NCBI RefSeq assembly: GCF_051055405.1
Contig: NZ_CP167068.1
Span: 2,604,001 to 2,668,000, forward strand
Direction of reading: 5' to 3'
DNA length: 64,000 nucleotides
From: Pseudolachnospira sp051055405
GTDB lineage: Bacteria; Bacillota; Clostridia; Lachnospirales; Lachnospiraceae
Part shown: one piece after another, positions 7,957 to 15,208 of the stretch
Layout: each line of letters begins with the position of its first letter
How positions within the stretch are numbered: the first letter of the stretch is position 1
Program-made: the position numbers and the translations under genes
Notes under the pieces: model-generated
What the model saw: the letters and a program-made list of their open reading frames with translations, nothing else
The model's database searches: none
Told to the model about the DNA's origin: nothing

Positions 7957-8823
7957 ATGACGAATCAGAAACATTGTGAAAGATTAGAAGCCGTACTTTC
8001 TTCCATTTCCGAACAAGGAATCCGGACCATCGCTGAATTAAAGCACCCAGGCAACGAAACCCTTTACGCGGAACTTTGGCTTGCCGTTCAAAATTTCATC
8101 AACTTTTATGCGCTTTACAGCAAAAGCCACTATAACGCCCAGAAAGAACGCGTGGAAGGCAACGCGGAAAAAATCCGGACCCTTCTGTCCCGCGGCGTCC
8201 TTTTGGAAGACATTCGCAGCAATATCCTCGTACATCTTCTCAGCAAATTTGATCTGGTGCTGGCTCAGCCTGTGGAAAAGCAGAAGAATTACTGCTACCG
8301 CATCGTCAACAACTGCGTTATCGACGAATTCCGCAAACTGCCTCCGGCCGGCATAGACGTCGTCAGCCTTCACGATAAAGTCAAAGGTGGCAAGGTCTCT
8401 TCGGACGATGCCTGCGAATTACAGAACTTTATCGCAGACCCCAATACTCCGGAAGAAGAATATCTGGCCAGGGAGCGTGTAAAAGAAATCTTCGCTGCGA
8501 AAAAGGAAGATCTTCTCAATGAGATCACACTTCTGGCGAAAAAGCCGGCGGAAGTACTGGTCCGGCTTTGCAGCAAACATCTAAACATGAAACCAGCGGC
8601 GATCTCCGCGCTTCTCATGGAAAACGGCGCGGCAGCCGCTTATGCAAAGGTTTTAAAGGCCGTATCGGAGAAGTATCACGTAGACCTCGATGCCATTCGC
8701 GAGCTGGTTTCCAGCAACGCGATTACGCAGGACTCTTTCAAATTGGACACAATAGACGAGGCAAAAGTCAGCGCTCAGATATCCCGCCTTGCTTACCGTG
8801 CGGAACATCGGCTTTGTCCATAA
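7957..8823 (+). CDS. Sigma-70 region 2-like protein
   Basis: The ATG at 7957 follows GGAGAGGAGC, giving 288 residues; an upstream in-frame start would translate through the palindromic repeat and is unlikely. The segment NYCYRIVNNCVIDEFRKLP (about 111-129) resembles sigma region 2.3-2.4 (YxxRIaxNxxiDexRk). The rest is helical, with a possible helix-turn-helix near residues 190-225. It is divergent from the winged-helix/VirD4 unit, so an expression-controlling role for the whole locus is plausible. The sigma assignment rests on one motif. Confidence 0.55.
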   Translation: MTNQKHCERLEAVLSSISEQGIRTIAELKHPGNETLYAELWLAVQNFINFYALYSKSHYNAQKERVEGNAEKIRTLLSRGVLLEDIRSNILVHLLSKFDLVLAQPVEKQKNYCYRIVNNCVIDEFRKLPPAGIDVVSLHDKVKGGKVSSDDACELQNFIADPNTPEEEYLARERVKEIFAAKKEDLLNEITLLAKKPAEVLVRLCSKHLNMKPAAISALLMENGAAAAYAKVLKAVSEKYHVDLDAIRELVSSNAITQDSFKLDTIDEAKVSAQISRLAYRAEHRLCP

Positions 8824-9025
8824 AACCCTCTCTTTTCATGAGAATCCTTTGTATTTTTATTTTGCCACAGGTAAATAAAAAAAGCAACTGTTCTGCCCAT
8901 GCTTACACGGCGATTTCCCCTTGACTTCTAGGGGATGGCGTGATACCTTCTATTCGGTAGGACGATCTTATCGCTGTTCTGGCCGTTTCTACTTTTGGGG
9001 ATGTCGAAGATGGGAGGAAAGAAAA

Positions 9026-9988
9026 ATGGAATTGGCGATCACCATTCTTTTATTTTCTATAGGTGTGGTACTGGTAGTGAAAGGCGGGGATGTTTTTGTG
9101 GATGCCGCTTCGTGGATCGCCGAAATCAGCGGTATTCCCAAACTGATCATCGGCGCTACCATCGTCAGCGTAGCCACCACGATGCCAGAGATGCTGGTAT
9201 CCGTCATGGCGGCCATGCAGGGAAAAGTGGATATGTCCATCGGAAATGCCGTGGGAAGCGTTACGGCTAACATCGGACTCATCATGGCGCTGGCTCTCAT
9301 CTATATGCCGGGAATCATACGAAGAGGAGACTACCTGGCCAAATCCGTCCTGATGCTGATTGCTGCTCTTATTGTAGCGGCATGTGGTTTCCAAGGGGCT
9401 GTCAGCCCCAAAGCCTCCCTCTTCCTGCTGATCATCTTTGCCGTCTTCCTCTGTGAAAATGTAGCTGGCGTCAAAAAAACTCGGAGCGGCCAGCAAACAG
9501 AAAACGAAAAAAGGGAGCAGCCGGAACGAAAAACCATTCTGCTCAATATCGTCAAATTTGTAGGCGGAGCCGCAGCTATCGTAGTGGGAGCGCGTCTCCT
9601 GGTTGACAATGGAAGTATATTGGCGCGGCTGGCAGGGGTATCGGAACGCATCATCGGCGTTACCTTAGTCGCCGTCGGCACTTCTCTGCCGGAACTGATC
9701 ACGACCATTTCCGCTATCGCGAAAAAGCAATCTTCCTTGTCGGTGGGAAATATCTTAGGCGCGAATATCATCGACCTGACTCTTATTCTGCCTTTATCCT
9801 CCCTGATTTCGGGACAGGCCCTTCCGATCGCTCCTATCTCCGCCCGCATTGATCTGCCCGCCTGCCTGCTCGTAGGGTTAATCGCCGTGGTTCCGGCTAT
9901 GATACGTTCCAGATTCAGCCGCCGTCAGGGATTCGTTCTCTTGGCGGTTTACGGGGGATATGTGATTTTGACGTGTATGGCGGTTTAG
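9026..9988 (+). CDS. Na+/Ca2+ (K+-dependent type) exchanger family protein
   Basis: The ATG at 9026 follows GGGAGGAAAGAAAA; the longer frame upstream lacks an RBS. The 320-residue protein has the two inverted repeats of the CaCA superfamily, each with an alpha motif: IIGATIVSVATTMPEML plus GNAVGSVTANIG in the first half, and IIGVTLVAVGTSLPELI plus GNILGANIIDLTLI in the second. A charged loop (about 155-180) separates the halves. It is a membrane antiporter, usually exporting calcium against sodium or protons. It is monocistronic and converges on the AraC-type gene. Confidence 0.9.
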   Translation: MELAITILLFSIGVVLVVKGGDVFVDAASWIAEISGIPKLIIGATIVSVATTMPEMLVSVMAAMQGKVDMSIGNAVGSVTANIGLIMALALIYMPGIIRRGDYLAKSVLMLIAALIVAACGFQGAVSPKASLFLLIIFAVFLCENVAGVKKTRSGQQTENEKREQPERKTILLNIVKFVGGAAAIVVGARLLVDNGSILARLAGVSERIIGVTLVAVGTSLPELITTISAIAKKQSSLSVGNILGANIIDLTLILPLSSLISGQALPIAPISARIDLPACLLVGLIAVVPAMIRSRFSRRQGFVLLAVYGGYVILTCMAV

Positions 9989-10010
9989 ACTCCCTTTTTC
10001 GTGAAGAATA

Positions 10011-10865
10011 CTACTGCTGTGCTTTCTTTGTGACAGGTATCCATACCTCATATTGTGCATTTTTCGGGTCGGGATTTAAATAGACTTCAATATCGGGGGC
10101 AGTGCCATATTCATATCCTGATGTTGGAAGCCATTCTGTCACAATGCGTTGCTCTAATTCCTGAATCGACTGGTTTGTACCTTGTCCAGAAAAGATTGCC
10201 CACGTAGCTGCCGGTACCATATATTCCTCTAAGCCTTCCTGTGTTTGTGAAGTAGATACGGCAATATAATATCTCCACTGCTCCCTATCATTACAGGTGC
10301 TGATGCCAAGCACTCCCATCGGCGGTGTGTCCATCATGCCAATCAATTTCTGTAATGTCCCGTTCTCGGATACCTCCTGCCACTTGGGGGGAATGATTGT
10401 AAAATTCTTCTCAATTTCCTTATACAGTGGTACAGATACGCCTACGATACGAAATGCTTCTTTTGTTTCTATTCGATAATTCATTTCTTTCACTCCTTTG
10501 ACTGTAATTTTAAAGGTAATAGGCGGGAAGGATTTTACAGATATACCCTCACTTTTTACAGCAGACGGGGCAATCCCATGGACCGACTGGAAAGCTCTGT
10601 TAAAGGAAGTGGGAGAACGATAACCATACTTAGCCGCAACATCAAGGATTTTCATCTCGTTTCCCTGCAAGTCTACGGCAGCAAGCGACATCCGCCTTCT
10701 ACGGATATATTCGGCCAAGGGGATGCCCGCCATATAAGCAAACATTCGCTGAAAGTGATAGGAGGAACAACAGGCGATACGCCCAAGCTGCTCATAATCA
10801 ATTTCATCCGTCAAATGTTCTTCCATATAATTGATTGCGTCATTCAATCTTTCCACCCATTCCAT
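10011..10865 (-). CDS. AraC-family regulator with GyrI-like effector-binding domain
   Basis: The 284-residue protein starts at ATG 10865 behind GGGAGGCTTTATATC. Residues 1-105 form two AraC helix-turn-helix motifs (YEQLGRIACCSSYHFQRMF and ILDVAAKYGYRSPTSFNRAF). Residues 125-284 are a GyrI-like/small-molecule binding domain (RIVGVSVPLY... LEEYMVPAATWAIFSG). Proteins of this architecture often sense drugs. The neighbouring MATE exporter, about 490 bp away on the same strand, is a plausible target but not proven. The region is AT-richer than the core genes. Confidence 0.88.
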   Translation of the reverse strand: MEWVERLNDAINYMEEHLTDEIDYEQLGRIACCSSYHFQRMFAYMAGIPLAEYIRRRRMSLAAVDLQGNEMKILDVAAKYGYRSPTSFNRAFQSVHGIAPSAVKSEGISVKSFPPITFKITVKGVKEMNYRIETKEAFRIVGVSVPLYKEIEKNFTIIPPKWQEVSENGTLQKLIGMMDTPPMGVLGISTCNDREQWRYYIAVSTSQTQEGLEEYMVPAATWAIFSGQGTNQSIQELEQRIVTEWLPTSGYEYGTAPDIEVYLNPDPKNAQYEVWIPVTKKAQQ

Positions 10866-11182
10866 GATATAAAGCCTCCCGATAGATTATAGTATATCGT
10901 ATTATTTTTATTTTTTCCTCTTAATTCCTGCACGAAAAAGAGAGTCCATTTTCTAACTTAATTCTTCCCAAGAATTTCAAGCTGCCTATATGTTTTTTCT
11001 CTTAAAATTTCAATCTCCACATTCTTCATTGCTTACCTCCTACTGATTGTTGGCATTTTGAAATACACGCTTCACTTATATCAAAGTATATCACACGTCA
11101 TGAAATAAATAAATTTTCAATTAGCTTTTCAGCATACTGATAACAGAACTCGATATAACCAACAAAAACACGGATACGATAA

Positions 11183-11217
11183 AAATGACAGGCAATCACA
11201 TAGACTGCCTGTCATTT
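11183..11217 (-). terminator. Second hairpin downstream of the MATE gene
   Basis: AAATGACAGGCA (11183-11194) and TGCCTGTCATTT (11206-11217) form a perfect 12-bp inverted repeat with an 11-nt loop. On the minus strand it is followed by TTTTTATC, as in an intrinsic terminator. Confidence 0.6.
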
Positions 11218-11309
11218 AAAATAAGCCATATCAAATTGTTATCAATGGTGATAACAGGAGGCAGAGCATATTGTTTTTCTCTGCTGGTTTGTAACTTTAA
11301 TCATAGCGC

Positions 11310-11346
11310 AAAAGGCGGGGAAATACAACCACATTCCCCGCCTTTT
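11310..11346 (-). terminator. Terminator after the MATE gene
   Basis: AAAAGGCGGGGAA and TTCCCCGCCTTTT pair with an 11-nt loop. It begins 11 bp past the MATE stop codon and ends in TTTT on the minus strand. Confidence 0.75.
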
Positions 11347-11356
11347 CCCAAATCGT

Positions 11357-12703
11357 TCATGTGTGCAGAGCTTTCAAAATACCTTTCCATTGGAACAGGC
11401 ACAGCCCTACGCTTACGACCCCGGCTATTGGATATGCGACCCACACATAATTCAAATTTCTGCTCAAAGACAGAACATAGGCTGCGGGCAACAAAACAAT
11501 AATCTGGCGTGTCAGGCAGCATATCAAACTGGCAATCCCACGTCCAACCGCCTGAAAACTGGTTTGGCTGATCTGGCAGAAGCCCTCCAAAATAAAATAG
11601 ACGCTTATGATACGCAAAGCGTTCACACCGATGGGCAGCATTTCGTCTGAAGCGTCAAATAGCCCGATCAGCTGACGGGGTATCAACTGGAATAATGCTG
11701 TTCCAGCCAACATAATAGCAACCATGTAGAGCATTGCATAGCGCAATGTGCTGATGACCCGATCTTTGTGTTTGGCTCCAATATTGTAAGACAGGATGGG
11801 TAACAGCCCACTTGTCAATCCCCAAATGGGCATGAAGATAAAGTTTTGCAAGCGGTAGTAAACACCCAGCACCGCTGCGGCAGTCGTGGAAAAAGTCAAC
11901 AGAACCCCATTCATCATAAAGTTCGACACAGAACCGATAGACTGCATGAGAATTGCCGGCAGACCGATTTTGTATATCTCGGACAGAATCGATTTGTCAA
12001 GATAGAAACGGGAAAAAGAGAACCGCAAATCCTTGTTAAAAAGCTGATGAAAGGTAAAGCCGCAGACCATAGCGGCAAACTGCCCAATCACTGTAGCGAT
12101 AGCGGCCCCCCTTGCACCCAAGGCGGGAAAATCCATAAAGCCGAATATGAGCAGCGGGTCAAGAAGGAGATTGACTGCCGCTCCAATGAGTTGTGACGCC
12201 ATGGAAAAGATAGAACGTCCGCTGGCCTCTAACAACTTCTCGAAAAGCTGTTGTCCAAACATGGAGACAGAAAACACAAGGCAGACCGACATATAATCGA
12301 CTCCGTAACGTATGATTTCCTCATCCGCTGTTTGCAGCATAAAGTAATTCTGTGTAAAGAACAGACCTACAAAAAGAAACGGCAAATATGAAAAGACAGC
12401 CAGCAAGGCGCTGTGCTGGACAATCGACCGGGCAGCTTCCATGTTTCTCTGTCCAAGCGTTCGGCCCAAGTAGGCGTTCACACCAATATAGGTGCCGATG
12501 CTGATGGCAATCATCATTGTCTGCATCGGATAAGTGAGAGAAACGGCGCTTAATGCGTTTTCGCTGAAATGCGCGATAAAAATGGAATCTACAATGTTGT
12601 AGAGCGCCTGCATCAGCATAGAAAACATGATGGGCAGGGATAAACTCAACAAGAGTTTTCCGGTGGGAGTGGTGTCCATTTTGTTCGTTCTGGGTGTTTG
12701 CAT
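11357..12703 (-). CDS. MATE-family multidrug/Na+ antiporter
   Basis: The ATG at 12703 follows AAGGAAGGAAAG, giving 448 residues. It is a polytopic membrane protein with about 12 hydrophobic segments and two homologous halves typical of MATE proteins (KLLLSLSLPIMFSMLMQALY near the N-terminus; KIGLPAILMQSIGSVSNFMM at the start of the second half). MATE proteins export cationic drugs or other small molecules using Na+ or H+ gradients. A strong promoter and terminator-bearing leader precede it, and an AraC/GyrI-like regulator gene lies downstream. Together these suggest inducible export. Confidence 0.92.
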   Translation of the reverse strand: MQTPRTNKMDTTPTGKLLLSLSLPIMFSMLMQALYNIVDSIFIAHFSENALSAVSLTYPMQTMMIAISIGTYIGVNAYLGRTLGQRNMEAARSIVQHSALLAVFSYLPFLFVGLFFTQNYFMLQTADEEIIRYGVDYMSVCLVFSVSMFGQQLFEKLLEASGRSIFSMASQLIGAAVNLLLDPLLIFGFMDFPALGARGAAIATVIGQFAAMVCGFTFHQLFNKDLRFSFSRFYLDKSILSEIYKIGLPAILMQSIGSVSNFMMNGVLLTFSTTAAAVLGVYYRLQNFIFMPIWGLTSGLLPILSYNIGAKHKDRVISTLRYAMLYMVAIMLAGTALFQLIPRQLIGLFDASDEMLPIGVNALRIISVYFILEGFCQISQTSFQAVGRGIASLICCLTRQIIVLLPAAYVLSLSRNLNYVWVAYPIAGVVSVGLCLFQWKGILKALHT

Positions 12704-12728
12704 AACTTTCCTTCCTTTCAAAAAGCGC

Positions 12729-12761
12729 AAAAAAAGAGTGGGTACTGCCTCCACTCACCCA
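12729..12761 (-). terminator. Leader terminator/attenuator in front of the MATE gene
   Basis: On the minus strand GAGTGG and CCACTC form a stem followed by seven T residues, all inside the leader, about 26 nt before the MATE start codon. An upstream leader segment ACAGAC (about 12844-12849) can pair with GTCTGT just ahead of the hairpin, so alternative folding is possible. Confidence 0.6.
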
Positions 12762-12855
12762 GATACGCAGGACAGACGTCCCTTGTAACAATAATCGAAT
12801 ATTCAATTATAAATACCAGCTCTTGGACAGCAGAAAAATTTACTGTCTGTTACAC

Positions 12856-12883
12856 ATTATACGCATCTCTGAAAAAATGTCAA
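12856..12883 (-). promoter_or_regulatory. Sigma-A promoter of the MATE transcript
   Basis: TTGACA (12878-12883) and TATAAT (12856-12861) are separated by 16 bp on the minus strand. The predicted leader is about 145 nt. Confidence 0.8.
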
Positions 12884-13106
12884 TCCCCATGAAAAATGAG
12901 TATTACATATGCCCCAATTTGCCACTCTGATAAACAGCAAAAATACCTGCTGACAAATACCAATCAGGAGGGCCTCCTTTAAAGTACCCTCCTGATGTTT
13001 GTTACCTTGCCCCCGGCTAAACTTCCGCTTTGCTTTCCTCTGCTCCCGCTCTTGCGCCTCTCGGCGCTTTGCGTCCTCCACAGCCCTCTCTACTTCCTAT
13101 GAGGCG
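12884..13106. other. Intergenic region with a possible gene remnant
   Basis: A minus-strand frame with charged residues (EREQRKAKRKFSRG, around 13000-13080) has no convincing RBS and no intact partner. It could be the decayed end of a mobilisation-type gene, but this is weak. A 10-bp inverted repeat, ATCAGGAGGG/CCCTCCTGAT (12963-12996), lies inside it. Nothing else is seen. Confidence 0.3.
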
Positions 13107-13144
13107 AAAAAATGTCCTGCTGAACTTACTGCTCAGCAGGACAA
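13107..13144 (-). terminator. Terminator after guaA
   Basis: TGTCCTGCTGA and TCAGCAGGACA pair around a short loop, followed on the minus strand by TTTTTT. It lies about 20 bp past the guaA stop. Confidence 0.85.
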
Positions 13145-13163
13145 ATCCATATTGTTTTGACGG

Positions 13164-14471
13164 TTATTCCCACTCAATCGTCGCGCAAGGCTTCGGCGAC
13201 AGGTCATAGCAGACCCGGTTCACGTTTTTCACCTCATCCAAAATCCTCTTTGTGATCGTCTGCAAAACCGGCCACGGCACTTCCTCAATGCTGGCCGTCA
13301 TCGCGTCGATGGTATTGACGGCGCGAAGAATCACCGGATATTCAAAACATCTGGCATTTTCTTTTACTCCTACCGATTTAAAATCCGGTACGATCGTAAA
13401 GTACTGCCAAACCTTTTTGTCCAACCCTGCCTTTGCAAATTCCTCACGGAGAATCGCATCGGACTCCCGAACCGCTTCCAAACGTTCTCTCGTGATCGCT
13501 CCCAGGCAGCGTACTCCAAGGCCCGGACCAGGGAACGGCTGGCGATATACCATCTCGTAAGGCAGTCCCAATTCTACGCCGCAAGCTCTGACCTCATCCT
13601 TAAATAGCTGACGCAAGGGCTCCACCAACTTGAAGTTCAAATCTTCCGGCAAACCGCCCACGTTATGGTGAGATTTTACGATTTTTGCCGTCTTGGTTCC
13701 GCTCTCCACAATATCTGGATAAATTGTACCCTGAGCCAGGAAATCAATTCCATCCAGCTTTCTGGCTTCTTCCTCGAATACACGGATAAACTCCGCGCCA
13801 ATAATTTTCCGCTTCTGCTCCGGATCCGCCACGCCAGCCAATTTTCCTAAAAACCGCTCCGTAGCGTCTACATAAACCAGATTGGCGTTCAACTGCTTTT
13901 GGAACACATTGACCACGCTCTCCGACTCGCCTTTTCTCATCAAACCATGGTTGACATGGACGCAGGTCAGCTGCTTTCCGATTGCTTTGATCAAAAGGGC
14001 GGCCACCACCGAACTGTCTACGCCGCCGGATAAGGCAAGCAGCACTTTTTTGTCTCCCACCTGCTGACGCACCAATTCCACCTGATCAGCGACAAAATTC
14101 TTCATGTTCCAGTTGGCCTCTGCATGGCAGGTCTCAAACACAAACGGCTTTAACGCTTCCTGAAGCGCTTCCTCGGACTCCGGCCATGCTGAAATCTGCT
14201 GTTCACAGGTTGCCGGTTCATGAGCCGCCGCCAGTACCGGAATTCCCATCTCATAAATCTCCGGAAGCACGTCAATCCGCACTCCATCTACCATATGATT
14301 TGGTCCGCCATTGATGATAATTCCTTTGACATTTGGCAATTCGGCCAATTCCTTCGCGGTAATATCGTGAGGGTAAATCTCACTATAAACGCCCAACGCT
14401 CGAACTGTCCGTGCCAGAACGGTATTTTCTGTACTTCCCAAATCTAAGATTACAATCATATCCTGTTTCAT
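13164..14471 (-). CDS. guaA: GMP synthase with degenerate glutaminase domain
   Basis: The enzyme converts XMP to GMP with ATP and ammonia. The 435-residue product is short for GuaA (usually about 510-525). The ATP-pyrophosphatase half is complete: SGGVDSS P-loop (148-154), HVNHGLMRKGE, and a C-terminus with RQPFPGPGLGVR ending in KPCATIEWE. The N-terminal glutamine amidotransferase half is cut to about 120 residues. It keeps ILDLGS and IIINGGPN, but the nucleophile motif GxCxG is replaced by PVLAAAHE and the His-Glu pair (FHPE) is absent. The sequence therefore predicts an ammonia-dependent enzyme, or one using a separate glutaminase. Start ATG 14471 follows CAGGAGGAACGA. Confidence 0.92.
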   Translation of the reverse strand: MKQDMIVILDLGSTENTVLARTVRALGVYSEIYPHDITAKELAELPNVKGIIINGGPNHMVDGVRIDVLPEIYEMGIPVLAAAHEPATCEQQISAWPESEEALQEALKPFVFETCHAEANWNMKNFVADQVELVRQQVGDKKVLLALSGGVDSSVVAALLIKAIGKQLTCVHVNHGLMRKGESESVVNVFQKQLNANLVYVDATERFLGKLAGVADPEQKRKIIGAEFIRVFEEEARKLDGIDFLAQGTIYPDIVESGTKTAKIVKSHHNVGGLPEDLNFKLVEPLRQLFKDEVRACGVELGLPYEMVYRQPFPGPGLGVRCLGAITRERLEAVRESDAILREEFAKAGLDKKVWQYFTIVPDFKSVGVKENARCFEYPVILRAVNTIDAMTASIEEVPWPVLQTITKRILDEVKNVNRVCYDLSPKPCATIEWE

Positions 14472-14517
14472 TCGTTCCTCCTGTGTATCGGTTTTCTCAA
14501 ATCCTCACGCTCTTTTC

Positions 14518-14546
14518 ATAGTATCGGTTTTCCCGTTCCCTGTCAA
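14518..14546 (-). promoter_or_regulatory. Sigma-A promoter of guaA
   Basis: TTGACA (14541-14546) and TACTAT (14518-14523) have a 17-bp spacer. A perfect 12-bp direct repeat GTATCGGTTTTC (+ strand, 14485-14496 and 14521-14532) overlaps the promoter and leader and may be an operator. The promoter overlaps the end of the upstream phosphatase gene. Confidence 0.8.
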
Positions 14547-15013
14547 TGATCTGCGGAAAAACTTTTCCTTAGTTTTTCCAACAAAGCCTCACAACCCTCC
14601 CGAACATCTCTATAGGTCGCATCAAAGTTTCCCGTATACCAGGGATCCGCGATGTCTCTTGGATTTTTTGTGAAGTCCAATAACCGGCAGATTTTCTCAT
14701 TCGGATCATTTTTTAGGAGCCGAAGCATATTTCGGATATTCTGGGAATCCATGCCGATTAGATAATCGTATTCCTGGTAGTCCTGCCACGTTACCTGGCG
14801 AGCCCGATGGTCTTTGACCGGCACCCTCTCAGCCGCCAATTTGCGAAGCGTGCCAGTATGTACGGGATTCCCGATCTCCTCCCGACTGGTGGCCGCGGAA
14901 TCAATCTGGAAATGTTGTTCCAGATGGGCTTTGTTTACCATGTCCTGAAAGACAAACTCGGCCATGGGGGAACGGCAAATGTTGCCGTGACATACGAAAA
15001 GTATCTTAATCAT
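14543..15013 (-). CDS. Low-molecular-weight protein tyrosine phosphatase
   Basis: The ATG at 15013 gives 156 residues. The P-loop C8-HGNIC-R14-S is at the N-terminus (VCHGNICRSPM), and the general-acid Asp lies in the IADPWYTGN segment, both diagnostic of the family. It dephosphorylates phosphotyrosine in the cytoplasm, though some relatives act on phosphoarginine. The codons for HGNICR form an inverted repeat ACGGCAA-3 nt-TTGCCGT (14972-14988). A truncated second 5' end of such a gene lies at 20944. The present start and RBS may therefore have been supplied by an inserted element. Confidence 0.93.
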   Translation of the reverse strand: MIKILFVCHGNICRSPMAEFVFQDMVNKAHLEQHFQIDSAATSREEIGNPVHTGTLRKLAAERVPVKDHRARQVTWQDYQEYDYLIGMDSQNIRNMLRLLKNDPNEKICRLLDFTKNPRDIADPWYTGNFDATYRDVREGCEALLEKLRKSFSADH

Positions 15014-15208
15014 AAATGAAAATTCTCCTAAAATGCCGTATTCCGCCCCGATTTGCCGCAGTTTGCCGATGATAAATTTTGCCCGAAGTTCGTTAATTTT
15101 GTCACAGAGCAAGCAAAATGCGGCAAGTTGAGGACATAAATCGTAGTAAGAACAGGGATGTTTTACTACTGCGTCATCCGTTACCGATATCAAACTTAGC
15201 ATTAATCT

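Larger units (their letters stand above)
10866..11356. other. 491-bp intergenic region
   Basis: It contains a possible 23-codon reading frame on the minus strand (10958-11029; RBS GGAGGTAAGCA, peptide starting MKNVEIEILREK) that I do not recognise and that may be a gene remnant. It also has two hairpins, listed separately, that probably end the MATE transcript. Nothing else is evident. Confidence 0.5.

Noticed and set aside
12857..13081. Minus-strand frame beginning MEDAKRREAQ as a gene
   Set aside because: No convincing RBS, and it runs through the MATE promoter; kept only as a possible remnant.
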